Of a stretch of DNA of 20,082 nucleotides, positions 1 through 10,449 are shown in pieces. The stretch is from the NCBI GenBank assembly GCA_001929475.1, contig LXFE01000853.1, forward strand, positions 1 to 20,082, written 5' to 3'. Each line of letters begins with the position of its first letter. Positions within the stretch are counted from its first letter, which is position 1. The translations under genes were made by a program, and so were the position numbers. The notes beneath the pieces are model-generated. The model searched no databases. It was not told where the DNA came from and was given only the letters and a program-made list of their open reading frames with translations. The stretch is from Neolecta irregularis DAH-3 (taxonomy: Eukaryota; Ascomycota; Neolectomycetes; Neolectales; Neolectaceae).

Positions 1-191
1 AATGTGTTCCACCGCACAATATCGCAGTAGGTCATCTAACATTATCATCCTCATTCACATTCACATTCACATGTCAAGATAATTGTGTGAGTATTATTCT
101 TGTAGACGTCTCTGTTTTGTTTCTCTAGGAAATCAAACAAAATATAAGTCCGGAAGTCCGAAAACCATATTCGGAATTGATGACGACATGA
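1..191 (+). CDS. possible 3' end of an unrecognised gene (partial, low confidence)
   Basis: A GTGAGT...TCTCTAG segment at 87-128 looks like a 42-nt intron. It is followed by a 20-residue open stretch (129-191, reading EIKQNISPEVRKPYSELMTT and then TGA). The frame upstream (3-86) is open to the window edge when read in phase with that intron, but includes a low-complexity TFTFT run encoded by the hexamer repeat, so its coding status is doubtful. I do not recognise the family. It could equally be non-coding. The gene, if real, begins outside the window. Confidence 0.25.
51..71. repeat. short tandem repeat, hexamer ATTCAC/CATTCA about 3 copies
   Basis: The hexamer ATTCAC is repeated three times in tandem. 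It is a microsatellite-scale repeat just before the putative 87-128 intron. No function is inferred. Confidence 0.8.
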
Positions 192-567
192 TTTACACCA
201 TTTCCAAGTATTCATCCAGAAAAATTACACCAAGATATAATTATTATTGTTGTAATGATCTTCTTAACCGTGATAATCAGAGTCATGACGAGAGAATTAG
301 TCATTGCTGGTCAAAGCTATAATATTTAGCTCGACCTGAAGATCTCAAAATGGAATCAATAATGTATCTCACTAAATTATCTTACATAGCCCGACAAGAT
401 CGAAAAAGAAAGTCATTTGATCATATGAAGACTGATATCGCTGTCGACAGCTATCTTGCAGCTTGAGGGTTTACAGTATTGAATAGAAATATGTTTCTTC
501 AGTGTCAAGAGATCTACATTTAGAGCCCAGAGGGGCAAAATATGGGGGTTACACAGTACAAAATGAT
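192..567. other. intergenic stretch without a recognisable gene
   Basis: This 376-bp AT-rich stretch separates a possible + strand gene end from the stop codon of the - strand ILV1 gene, so it would hold the two 3' untranslated regions. The only structure noticed is a perfect 12-bp palindrome, GCTGTCGACAGC, at 440-451. No conserved coding exon, tRNA or repeat was seen. Confidence 0.5.
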
Positions 568-2364
568 TCAACGGCCAGATTTGAGGAAAAGACTATAGAC
601 TTTATTCGATGTTTCTTCAATGTGTGGAAAGCCAAGCTTCCGGAGAAAGTCGTCAAAGGTTGTGTTATCAACAGCTGGAACCTGAATAGCTACAAGGACT
701 TTTCCAACATCTAATGAGTTAGTATATCCCTGTACAGCAACTTACCAGATCCATGATTTCTATAATGAAAAAGAGAGATATTCCAGTCAGTTTTCAAGCC
801 TGCTAAAAACTTAGACAAAGCACCGGGTCTTTCTGGAAATTCTAAATATATCAGTAATTTTACAAAACAACGATAATACCGAATCTGAATAGTCTTTCAT
901 TATCGACTTGTGCTTTACCGCCAGACAGGTATCGTATATGATCTTTTACCATCTCGTCACCACTGATATCAGTTGCAACAAAACCTTCTTTGCCAAACTC
1001 CCTGCGAACCTTCTCAATGTCCTCCCAATTTGTGATCTGGAACCCAATCAAAACCACAGCTCTCGCCTTGTCAGAATATCGATAAGAAAATTCGGTAACA
1101 GCCCGTGGATAAATCACACTGGTCAATCGCACAAACGTCCCTGGAGTTTCTGGAATGACAACGCTCATCAATACCTCGCGTTGTTCACCAATCTCTGCTC
1201 GTTCTGCAACAAACCGTAAGCGATCAAAGTTCATGTTTGCGCCTGAAAGGATTGCACAATAAGAAGTTTGAGAAGTTGGGGGATTCAATGTCAGATATTT
1301 CTTAAGTCCAGCCACTGATAAAGCGCCCGCAGGCTCAACAATACTTCTCGTATCTGTTCCGTAATTATTATCTATATAACAGCTGGAAATACCTTCAAAA
1401 ACATCCTTGATAGCAGCGCAAATCTCATCTGTGGAAACAAGAACCATCTCATCGACATATTTTGAACATAATCTAAAAGTCTCGGTGCCAACAACACGAA
1501 CAGCAGCGCCATCAGCAAACAATCCCACTTCGTTTAATCTTGTAATCTCTCTCTCTTCTAATGATCTTGTCATCGCATCTGCATCAAAAGTTTCGACGCC
1601 AATTATCTTGATATGTGGAGCAATTCTCTTGAGATAAGTTGCAACGCCAGCGATTAAACCACCACCACCAACGCAACAAAAGACGATTTCAAGTTTGTCA
1701 AGGTTACATTGTCGAAGGATTTCCATGGCAATCGTTCCTTGACCGGCTATAACGTATGGATCGTCGTAAGGAGGTATATCTGTTAATCCATGTTTTAGTG
1801 ATAATCGAAGACATTCTTCTTTCGCCTGATCGAAATCATCGCCGTAAAGAACGACTTTACTTCCCATTCGCGTTACATTCAAGTGTTTGATGCTCGGCGT
1901 GACGACTGGCATTACGATTGTAGAAGGAATTTTCAAACGTTGAGCAGAATAAGCAACTCCTTGAGCATGGTTCCCTCAGAATGTCAGGCTTGAATACAAC
2001 TATACTGAATACCGGCAGAACATGCGATAATTCCCTTCCAGCAGTCTTCTTTGGGTAAATGTGCAATTTTGTTATACGCTCCCCGGATCTTAAAACTAAA
2101 GACTGGTTGAAGATCTTCTCTTTTTAACAACACTTGTGCACCAAGTCTTGATGAGAGGTTTGTAGCAGGTGTTAAAGGCGTCTCTTCAATTATATCGTAA
2201 ACTTTTGAAGTGAGTATTAAACGAATATAATCGGGTGTTCCATCTGAAAGAAGAAAAGACGAAGCTATATCAGGGTATAAATTTGAATCCGGATCTGTTG
2301 ATGATCTTCGAGAATTCAATTGTTGGTTTTCCTCTGTGCAATCTGAGTTTTCATTTAATGACAT
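568..2364 (-). CDS. ILV1: threonine deaminase (threonine ammonia-lyase, biosynthetic), 5 exons, about 548 aa
   Basis: PLP enzyme that converts L-threonine to 2-oxobutanoate and ammonia, the committed step of isoleucine synthesis. Exons by phase and homology: 2364-2013, 1974-1393, 1353-880, 841-746, 710-568. The PLP lysine lies in [10 protein letters not shown] (K92), the substrate loop is SAGNHAQG (about 116-123), and the phosphate-binding glycine loop is GGGGL (about 220-224). The C-terminal half has two ACT-like regulatory repeats, recognisable by [11 protein letters not shown] and FPERPGAL...[12 protein letters not shown]; these bind isoleucine/valine in the family. Length is close to yeast Ilv1 (576). 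The 39-nt intron 1354-1392 has no in-frame stop and is a multiple of three, so it is easily misread as coding. The N-terminus is acidic, with no evident mitochondrial presequence, and an in-frame stop lies just upstream of the ATG. It is divergent from RPN11, with 149 bp between start codons. Confidence 0.95.
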
Positions 2365-2513
2365 TTTTGTCTATTGCAATGATCTGATCTGATGTTGGAT
2401 TTAATGGTTATCGCAATTTGCCGCAAATATCCCGTGATTCGCCGCTGATCTTCTTCCAACCTACTGGCAAATCTCAATCTAGTCAAGATAATACATAACC
2501 ACCTTTTGCAATA
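2365..2513. promoter_or_regulatory. divergent promoter region of ILV1 and RPN11
   Basis: The 149 bp between the two start codons must hold both 5' leaders and both promoters. No clear TATA box or Gcn4-type TGACTCA site is visible. The arrangement itself is the evidence. Confidence 0.6.
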
Positions 2514-3652
2514 ATGGAAAGGTTACAAAGACTGTTTGGTTCCGGTGTTGGGAGTATGGGATTAGGCCAGACTTCGCAGGTGGCCGGAATTGTATAATCG
2601 GGTTGAATTATCAATGATGACGAATCCAGGATCAACCAATAGTCGATAACTCTGAATGTGTATACATATCGTCATTGGCATTATTGAAAATGCTGAAACA
2701 TGGCCGAGCAGTAGTTTTGTTGCTGTAACATGAATTGATCGACCAGGGTGTGCCAATGGAAGTTATGGGACTGATGTTGGGCGAGTTTATCGATGAATAT
2801 ACAGTGCGGTATATCCCATTCTTTGTTTTCTGCAGCTAATGCATTCAAGTGTAGTCGATGTGTTTGCAATGCCGCAGTCTGGAACTGGGGTATCGGTGGA
2901 AGCTGTAGATCCTGTATTCCAGCAGAAAATGATGGAGATGTTGAAACAGACAGGGAGGTATTAATTTCCTCACGTATTATCGGTTGATTTTTATCAGACC
3001 TGAAATGGTAGTCGGGTGGTATCATTCGCATCCAGGATTCGGCTGTTGGTTGAGCAGTGTCGATACGAATACGCAACAGTCATTCGAACAATTAAATCCG
3101 CGTGCTGTTGCTGTTGTTATTGATCCTATTCAGTCCGTCAAGGGGAAGGTTTTCACCTCCTTCTGGTATGCGTTTTGACTTTAGGTTGTCATTGATGCAT
3201 TCCGTCTGATCAATCCTTCTACAGCTATGATGGGCCAGGAACCTCGGCAAACGACGTCAAATATTGGACATCTCAATAAACCGTCTATCCAGGCTCTCAT
3301 CCATGGTCTGAATCGTCAATACTACTCTATCCGCATTGATTATCGCAAGAGCGAGCTTGAAGAGAATATGTTGTTGAATCTCCACAAAAACACCTGGACA
3401 CATGGTCTAACACTCGGAGACTTTGATCTTCATAATAAAGAGAATCAGAAATCTATGGAACAAATGGCTAAGTTGGCCGAAGGGTACACTAAACAAGTCA
3501 AGGAAGAATCTGATTTGACGCCCGAACAACTCAAAACTCAGCATGTGGGAAAGCAGAATCACAAAAGACATCTCGAAGAAAGCGTTGAGAAAGTCATGGG
3601 TGACAATATCAGTACTATGCTTAGTTCCATCATTGATAAAGTCTCGTTCTAA
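2514..3652 (+). CDS. RPN11: 26S proteasome lid deubiquitinase Rpn11 (PSMD14), 6 exons, 311 aa
   Basis: Zn2+-dependent JAMM/MPN+ isopeptidase of the 19S lid that removes ubiquitin chains from substrates entering the proteasome. Exons: 2514-2579, 2630-2710, 2747-2808, 2850-2957, 2998-3148, 3185-3652, which join in phase to 311 residues (human 310). The protein starts MERLQRLFG as in the family. JAMM residues are visible: E54 (in [10 protein letters not shown]), H115 and H117 in HSHPGFGCW, and D128. [10 protein letters not shown] and EPRQTTSN are also conserved, and the C-terminal helix region is full length. Introns are 36-50 nt. Two donors are weak (GTGGCC at 2580, GTTTTC at 3149), but the flanking protein is conserved. 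It converges on RCF1, with 78 bp between the stop codons. Nothing suggests loss of activity. Confidence 0.97.
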
Positions 3653-3730
3653 GTCGAATTCTTCGAGTCCTGTTCTTCTATGTCCTGCTCATTGTCTCGT
3701 TCCTAATCCAAGTTATCTGAATAATTCCTA

Positions 3731-4160
3731 CTATGCAGTTTCAAGTTTCTCCAAAGCTGCTTCTCTCCTCTTTTCCTTTTGGTCCATTTCATCCAATTTT
3801 TTGAGCCATTCTTGCTGAAACCAATCAATATATCAAGAGACATGATCCCACCTGCCGAACACGCCTTTGATCACTGTCATCATCCTGTCGTTGGGAACTG
3901 CTTCCTTTCTTGCTGTAGTAAAGACTTCCACCAATAAGTGCAACCACGGTTGCTCCCTGAGCAGCTACTCGTAGTCTAAACATATAGTTCATCATCAATT
4001 TGTTTCCTTTTCTTCCTGCGATCGCAGCTCCGATTAAAGCACCGCAAGTTATTAAACATCCGAGTGGGACTAATGGCTGGCGCTTGCTCTCGTAAACTAT
4101 TTTTGACCATCCGCTCAAAGGTTTTTCAGGATCTGGAGCAGACGAAAATTGGCTCGACAT
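3731..4160 (-). CDS. RCF1: HIG1-domain protein, respiratory supercomplex factor 1, 2 exons, 130 aa
   Basis: Small inner-mitochondrial-membrane protein of the HIG1 type 2 family, which in yeast helps complex III-IV supercomplexes and cytochrome oxidase assembly. Exons 4160-3852 and 3814-3731 join across a 37-nt GTGGGA...TTTCAG intron. Residues about 29-49 (PLVPLGCLITCGALIGAA...) form the first membrane hairpin segment, and about 66-83 (AAQGATVVALIGGSLYY) the second. The linker carries the family R-x-R-x3-Q signature (MFRLRVAAQ). A charged coiled-coil-like tail (QEWLKKLDEMDQKEKRREAA...) follows. Length and layout match fungal Rcf1. It is divergent from the TBCD gene with only 80 bp between start codons, so promoter elements must be shared or overlapping. 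Confidence 0.9.
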
Positions 4161-4240
4161 AGCAATATATCGGTGTATAGATTGTTGAATTTAAAGATCG
4201 ATGACGAAAATCCCAACCTCCAATATTCAATTGGCGATCT
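4161..4240. promoter_or_regulatory. 80-bp divergent promoter with an inverted pair of CCAAT boxes
   Basis: Between the RCF1 and TBCD start codons lies CCAAT at 4220-4224 and its inverse ATTGG at 4230-4234, separated by 5 nt. CCAAT is the recognition core of the fungal HAP/NF-Y complex, which activates many respiratory genes. Its use here is inference. The pair is 60-74 bp upstream of the RCF1 ATG and almost at the TBCD ATG. Confidence 0.35.
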
Positions 4241-7200
4241 ATGGATCTCGGATTCAGCAGCGCACAAGAGGCAATTGAATCGCTAAAGAGATACCAGTTT
4301 TCGGTTCTATTGAAAAACGATATCTCAACTGAAGAAATTGGAATTATCAACCAGAAAGTGCGTTGGTAGCCTGAATCCGACATGAGCTAAATAGTAGGTG
4401 TCATTGTTTCAGGAACAGCCGCAACTCCTTGATCCATATCTCGAGGAGCTTTTAAATCCATTATCATCACCACTTGTTGAGGCAATCTGTCGACGAACAT
4501 TGAATAATCGCGACCACCAACTGTTTTCATTACTATACACATTTACCAAAGTTCGTGGTTACAAGACCATAAGTAAATATCAGGAGATATGTCAATTTTC
4601 TGACTAGAAGTCAGGTTTTTGCCACACGATGTACACCTTTTAGAACCCTTTCTTGATTGCCTACTCGCCCAAGATGTACTTGACTTTGAGCTGTGGATGA
4701 CTCGTTACATAATGCTGCTATGGCTATCGCTTATCATTATGACGCCATTTGACCTACAACTCATTGAAAGCACTGAAAAGAAGCTCGTGGATCAGATACT
4801 AAATATCGGAAAGCCGTATCTGCAGTCTAGCGGGAAAGAAAGAGAAGGTGCTGCAGTACTAATCGCGAGATTGCTTGGTCGAAAAGATACATGCGGTGAA
4901 CTCGGAGGATATATTGAATGGTGTTATGAAACATGGAATGCAGATAATTCTGACGTATTTCTGGTAGCATGAGTCCTGAAAAGCTGAACTGATTGAGAGA
5001 AAACAGGTATTCTCAACAGTCTTTGCGAAATCCACGAAAAGGGCGATCGGAAATATGTTCAAAATATCCAACCGCAAATGCGTGAAATCATGGCACGGGT
5101 TGATTCTGATGACCTTGTCAAGAACAATATCCTTGTTCGTAAGCTTCGAGTAAAGCTCGTTTGCAGGATTGGACTGTCTATACTGAAACCACGAACTGCT
5201 AGGTGGAGATATACTCAGAAAAATCGATCATTGTTGAAGAACCTGGGGCAAGCTGTAACAGATGAAGAACAACTTGATGAAGAATATTTTGAGATTGATG
5301 GCAAGATTGAAGAGATTGTGGGATATTTACTGGATGCATTAAAAGATAAGGTAATCCGCCTCCACTTATCTTTGTTGAAATACAGGACACAATTGTTCGA
5401 TGGTCTGCTGCCAAAGGAATTGCTCGAATCACAACACGTCTTCCAAAGGACTTTGCTGATCAGGTTGTATCGGCTTTACTGGACCTATTTGCCGAAAACA
5501 ACGGGAAGCAAAGTATAGCTTCGACATCAGATGCAACATGGCATGGATCATGTCTAGCTGTAGCTGAGCTCTGTCGAAATGGCCTCATCTTGCCCCCGCG
5601 TATTCCAGATTTTCTGCCATATCTTCAAGTGGTAAAATCACATGTACTTCATATACTTTACTTATTAAATAGGCACTGCTCTTCGATATTCGTCGCGGTG
5701 CGCATTCAATTGGTTCTCACGTTCGCGATGCTGCTTGCTACGTTATCTGGTCTCTCGTCCGGACATATCCAGTTGAAATTCTTTCGCCTTTTACCCATTT
5801 TCTTACATCCAATCTTATCATCGTATCCTGCTTTGACCGTGAAATCAATGTTCGAAGGGCGGCTAGTGCTGCTTATCAAGAAGGGACTGGTCGCCAAGGC
5901 AATTTTCCCGAGGGAATCGCAATTATCGGCATTATGGACTACTTTGCAGTGGGCACCAGGAAAAGTGCATTTTCAGTCGGTATGGAAATCGCCACGAGAG
6001 AGGAGTATAAAAAGGACATTATAAAACACCTTCAAGAGAGAGTAATCCGACATTGGGACCGAGATATGAGAGAATTAGGGGCAGAATGTTTTGGAAAACT
6101 GTCAATCTTCGATGTTCAATCTGCGAAGAAGATATTGCTAGAAATGGTTTATTGCTATGGTTTGATACTCTACTCACCTGTAGATTTCAAATACTGAGGT
6201 TATGGATTCAACTCGACTTCATGGAGTCATTCTATCAATCTCACACATAATCGATCACTTTCCAGAAACCAAAATGGAAGAATCGCTACAGTTATATCTG
6301 CCCGGTATTATAGGCCGTCTACCTGAGCGTATATGGAGATCAAGCGATGCAGATATTTTAAATGAAGCAACTTGTCAATTGATCGTATCATTGTGCTCAA
6401 AACCTCTCAAGCTGGTATGTGAACCGCTTCTCAACAGAATCAAGGCAGCTTTTATAAGTTCAAGTATTTCGGTCCACAAAAAAGCATGTCAAGCTACAAT
6501 GACAGTATTCACTACGTTTCAGATTCCAGACGCTATCGACGATTTTGTCAAGCGGATTGATTCAAAGGCATCCATAACATCGAGGAGAGGTTTCACCAAG
6601 GCTCTCGGCGCGATTTGCTTTCTAAATTACGAGGCGAAGCTTGAAGGCGTTTTGTTCGCGTTACAACGCAGTATTGATGAATTGGTATGCGCCTGGTGAT
6701 CTAGGGATTTCTTCTCATGAAGGTTACGTACGACACCGATACTCGAGCGAACGCAATTTCTGCAATTGACTCCATCTTTCATAATTCCTTTGTCTTTCTA
6801 AAGAATGGTAGAGTTCATTCAAGTAGTCATTTTCTAAAGCCTAGCTCTAGCCGCTTCATCATTCCAGTCCATATTAAGATCAGTATTAAGAGGCCTTGAA
6901 GACTATACGACAGATTCTCGTGGTGATATTGGTTCGATTGTCCGGCAGGCATCAATTTGTACTCTCACTACTTGTCTCAGACTATCTATGGGAACATCAT
7001 GGTTATCAGACGACTTGGCTCAATCCATCTACTCTGGGATTCTCAAGCAGAGTGTCGAGAAAATTGATCGAGTAAGACAACTTGCTAGCGAGAAGTTCAT
7101 AGAGATTTTGAAAATGGATGAACTCGTATTTAAACCACGAGATCGGGAGCTTTTCGGCCAACTCTTGCAAATCGAGTGCGTGCTCTCTCACTCCCTTTAT

Positions 7201-8144
7201 TGACCTCATCATAGCAATTCTGTGGGCTTTCCTCAAGACTTTTGGTCATCTAGCGAATTCTTTCTGGCTATGCTCAAATCCCTTCAAGTCCCGAATTATC
7301 GTATCTCGATACTCTCGGGGTTTGTGACCAGCGCAGGCGCAGGCAGCGAATCTCTTGTACGAACAAATGCTCTAACAAGAATCTCATTGTTAACTCTCTT
7401 TAGTTACGTGTGACAAGCACCGCTTTAATCAGCTTTACCAGTCAACTTTCTCTGACTTCCAATTGTCATATACTTACACTCTTGGAATTTCTTGAATCAT
7501 TAATTCAAATGATTACGGAAAACTTTGAGACTGACCGAATCATGATTCCTGCACTCGTGGTAATCGGAAATTTATTCGAATTACAGATTTTGCAGAAGGT
7601 TGACGGACACTACAAGTACCTAGTCCTGTTTTAATTCCGGTTTTACAAATATCAGTTTTGGCCACTTGTTTGATCTCATCCATCAAGCAACTTTGAAGAG
7701 TCGAAATGTGTCTAAACTTGCAGCCTCAATTCGCGTGTAAATTCCTTTGAAATTGTGCACACCAAGCTGATCATCGGGTAGATATTCTGGCCTCGCGACA
7801 CTTCACAAAGACAAAGCAGGCTATAACGCCATTTTGAAACTAACTAATTTACTACTACATCCGTTTCCGAGGGTATAACGGGACAAATATCCAGACTCTA
7901 ACTATCTTAGATTCGAAGCTTGGCTGCAGATAATCTTTTTGTGTATACAAGTTCTCAAAATGTGATCAGTCAGCATCTAGTAGAAGAATGTGAAACTGTG
8001 CTGTTGGAGTGTGATTGGTAGCGTCCATCCATATCCACGCATCGCTCTAAATTGATTAGGTCGACCAATATCAAAGACTTGAAGACTCAGGTGGTCGTTC
8101 TACGACCACTCCTCTTAGAAATATTTCGGGGTGCACATGACTAG
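4241..8144 (+). CDS. TBCD: tubulin-folding cofactor D, 15 exons, about 1109 aa
   Basis: Large HEAT-repeat chaperone (yeast Cin1, fission yeast Alp1) that captures beta-tubulin and assembles the alpha/beta heterodimer with cofactors C and E. Exons: 4241-4357, 4398-4572, 4611-4963, 5000-5350, 5386-5631, 5673-6146, 6199-6684, 6723-6807, 6851-7175, 7215-7356, 7404-7615, 7656-7736, 7782-7872, 7911-8017, 8060-8144; all phases agree. Conserved landmarks in order: [121 protein letters not shown]. Human TBCD is 1192 aa. Weaker points are the exon 3/4 junction (4963/5000) and the 52-nt GTTTAT intron (6147-6198). The last exon is short and easily missed. No frameshift or internal stop remains after splicing. 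Confidence 0.93.
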
Positions 8145-8268
8145 CAATGGGAGATATTCGGCATCGTAAGTTGCCAGCTGGCTAATTCCGGCTCATATTA
8201 CTAGCCGCATGTACACTATACCATAAACGTGTCATGGAACAGCATGTTACAAGTGTACGACTCTTCTT

Positions 8269-8276
8269 TATATAAA
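8269..8276 (+). promoter_or_regulatory. TATA box of the first F-box gene
   Basis: TATATAAA lies 39 bp before the ATG at 8315 and is followed by a pyrimidine-rich tract (8281-8313). If transcription starts about 30 bp downstream of the TATA box, the leader would be only some 15 nt. The housekeeping genes around it show no comparable TATA element. Confidence 0.55.
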
Positions 8277-8314
8277 CCCGTCTCCCATCTTCCTTTCTCC
8301 CCTGTTCTCTTCCA

Positions 8315-9413
8315 ATGTCCTGCGGCACCATATTCAAAACTCTCACCAAAAGATTCATATGTCTTCGGCGCAGAAAGACCAAAGATCCTTGCTGCGAAAC
8401 CATTGCCATAACGACCGTCGACTCTTCGACGCAAACCCCACCGCCCCACGAACCTCCTAAACATAACATCTTTTGGCTTCCTCGAGAATTGCTCTTGAAT
8501 ATCGCCAATCGGCTTAGTCCTGCCGACATCATCAGATTGTCTTGGATGAACAAAAGGATGTATCGAATAATTCATAGACCCGCGCTGTGGAAGGCACGTA
8601 TCGAGAGGGAATTTGGCCCAAAAAGCCACGAATTACTCGAGCCAGATGCGACCGCTACTCAGTACGTCTCGGCTTACCGGAAGCTGTGTAAAAGACACTG
8701 GTTCTGACGATATTGACATGACAGCCCAACCCTTTGTTACATCTTGTGCCGACTGGGAATATGCCTGGCTACAATCTGGTTATTGGGAAATCAACGCCAA
8801 CGAAAACTCAAAATTTCAAAAGACAGCAGATCTCAGTAAAACATTTGTCTGGTGGCTTCATGGCCACAAGACTCTTCTTGTGCAGCCTGGCATATACAAG
8901 ATCACTTGGGCATTACAACTTCAGATAGGTGCGGTTTCGCGATCCATTCTTGATGCCGTTAGTTTGAACGTTGTCTCACAGAATGCTCCCAGCGGCCAGA
9001 TTGATGCTGCCTACAGGATACTGTTTGGTAGCATTCGAAGTCAAATTCCTCTCGATCTTCCTGATACATTCCATGAATTTGAAATGCCAGGATATATTCA
9101 CATTCCTTTCGCCGATTCTCCGGATAGAAAGGATTGGTGTCGAGTCAAGTTTGAGATTCGAGATACTGAAGTATACTCTGATTTTCAATGAAAATTATAA
9201 CAATCTTAGAGTCAACGACCCAAGAGCGGCATTAATCTCGACTATGTTAAGCTCACGCCCATTGATTCCATAAATTCTTCTTCCAACATTCTCAACATCA
9301 TCCCTTATTCGACAAACGAGTCTACTACATCTACATCAGAGCTCGCCAGAAGTCTTACCATGAAGGCGGAGCTGCAGGCAGTCATTCCTCAAACTTCGGT
9401 TCCTTGTACATGA
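8315..9413 (+). CDS. F-box protein with a PP2-like (phloem protein 2 type) domain, copy 1, 3 exons, 340 aa
   Basis: Predicted SCF ubiquitin-ligase receptor: the F-box would bind Skp1, and the PP2-like domain would be the recognition module. Exons: 8315-8687, 8725-9170, 9210-9413, all GT-AG and in phase. The F-box is at about residues 52-98 (WLPRELLLNIANRLSPADIIRL...LWKARIEREFG). The PP2-like region is at about 144-290: YWEI near the start, SKFQKTADL, VWWLHGHKT, PGIYKITWAL, the strand pair VKFEIRD, and the closing KSGINLDYVKL. PP2 domains of plants end with a comparable WKSGL element and bind glycans; ligand and target here are unknown. A basic, cysteine-rich N-terminus (about 1-30) and a Ser/Thr-rich tail (about 291-340) flank the domains. 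Copy 2 downstream is a diverged tandem paralogue with both intron positions conserved. Target recognition is inference. Confidence 0.8.
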
Positions 9414-10089
9414 TTTTTCACTTCGCGCCACATTTATGATGATAATGCTATAGTGGGTTCTAAATATCTATAGATGGATCTAACTATTCCGCCGGGGGAC
9501 CTTCATGGATGTATTAAGGTATTTAAGGTTTATCATTGCAAAGGAGTTATGTTTGGAGTGACGAGGCATGTTTAAGAATCACGCAGGTGGATGATAGATC
9601 ATTAGAATGAATTGCCATGTTAGAGTATTGAACGAAACGATGAGCTGTGACACTACTATGTTTCAGTCATTAACATAGCATGATTTTGTAACAGGATTAG
9701 CACCTTAGCCTAGATAATTATTGACAAGGCAATAATGCATTGTTCAAGTACCTTCACAACTTGATAAAAACCACAACCTTGATAACTAGTTACTAAAGTA
9801 TGAGGTGCACTTAGAACAACCGGATAGATTCGGTTCGAATAATAATATTGACACTACGTTGTATCTTTTCCAAGATCTCACAACTGAAAGGTCAGTACTA
9901 TGGGGATTCGAAGTCATCCCACTGTAATAAGATCCACCTCACCGTTGGAGGTAGCTGAAGGAACTGTCATGGGAAGCCGAAGCTTCATGACCTGGTTTAT
10001 TCGGGGCTATCACAGGAATCGCCCGCCACCTAGTACGGAATAGGGAGGCGAATAGGCAACGACGGCAGTGTGCAGATGGCCTGATTTTG

Positions 10090-10097
10090 TATATAAG
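10090..10097 (+). promoter_or_regulatory. candidate TATA box upstream of the second F-box gene
   Basis: TATATAAG, 353 bp before the ATG at 10450. The same type of element is present close to the ATG of copy 1. The distance implies a long leader, possibly spliced. Confidence 0.35.
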
Positions 10098-10144
10098 TAG
10101 CGCCGAGCCTGATTAGCAGATTAGACGATATCTGATATTCAGCA

Positions 10145-10169
10145 TAGGTACTTTAACTCCAAGTACCTA
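10145..10169. repeat. 9-bp perfect inverted repeat, 7-nt spacer
   Basis: TAGGTACTT (10145-10153) and AAGTACCTA (10161-10169) are exact reverse complements. It lies about 50 bp downstream of the candidate TATA box, so it could be a dimeric factor site in DNA or a leader hairpin in RNA. Confidence 0.6.
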
Positions 10170-10449
10170 CATCGGAATACCCAACTAAAGTCCCGCCTAG
10201 CATCAAAATAGAGCTCGAGTGCTGACAAGTACCATTTGTGTCTCGCGAATGGTTTTCAACCACAGTCGATGTAAGAATACGACGTAATATTTCTGCCACA
10301 CAACCATATCGAAATGGATGATAAACCTCATACTTGGCGACTTGTAAATATTGTGAAACTTTCAAGTTCTTGCTATTTCAGCAAATTCATCATTCCCGAA
10401 ACGATTAGGGAGAGCCGAATTAACCTTTCCGGTTTTAGAATTTGCCACT

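Larger units (their letters stand above)
9414..10449. other. 1-kb intergenic region between the two F-box genes; probable promoter and leader of copy 2
   Basis: No conserved coding exon was found on either strand. From about 10090 it looks like promoter and leader. There is TATATAAG at 10090-10097, a 9-bp perfect inverted repeat at 10145-10169, short upstream ATGs (10314 among them) and a GTAAAT...TTTCAG segment (10344-10381, 38 nt) with the size and ends of the local introns, which may be a leader intron. The 9414-10080 part is AT-rich, with nothing recognisable. Confidence 0.4.

Noticed and set aside
502-714. Open frame on the + strand
   Set aside because: It is antisense to the last ILV1 exon, which carries the conserved Ilv1 C-terminus.
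2428-2440. TTTGCCGCA near RPN11 as an Rpn4 proteasome-associated element
   Set aside because: Two mismatches to the yeast element, and Rpn4 control is not known outside a subset of ascomycetes.
7738-7778. Apparent frameshift near the 3' end of the TBCD gene (stop after IRV, then FEIVH in another frame)
   Set aside because: A 45-nt GTAAAT...GGGTAG intron (7737-7781) joins IRV to [11 protein letters not shown] in phase and matches the family. The FEIVH similarity was intronic chance.
8019-8021. TBCD stop codon at TGG-TAG giving an early C-terminus
   Set aside because: A 42-nt GTAGCG...GATTAG intron (8018-8059) leads to a last exon (to 8144) that matches the family C-terminal helix, so the TAG is intronic.
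8091-8109. Perfect 8-bp hairpin (GTGGTCGT / ACGACCAC) taken first as an intergenic terminator-like element
   Set aside because: It lies inside the last coding exon of the TBCD gene (VVVLRPL), so coding explains the sequence and a terminator role is unsupported.
8182-8629. Long open frames on the - strand opposite F-box copy 1 (about 120-137 codons)
   Set aside because: They are antisense to a well-supported F-box exon, overlap each other in two frames and resemble no family.
10153-10365. 70-codon open frame on the - strand between the F-box genes
   Set aside because: No domain-like pattern, no splice partner and no similarity recognised. It overlaps the probable promoter and leader of copy 2.
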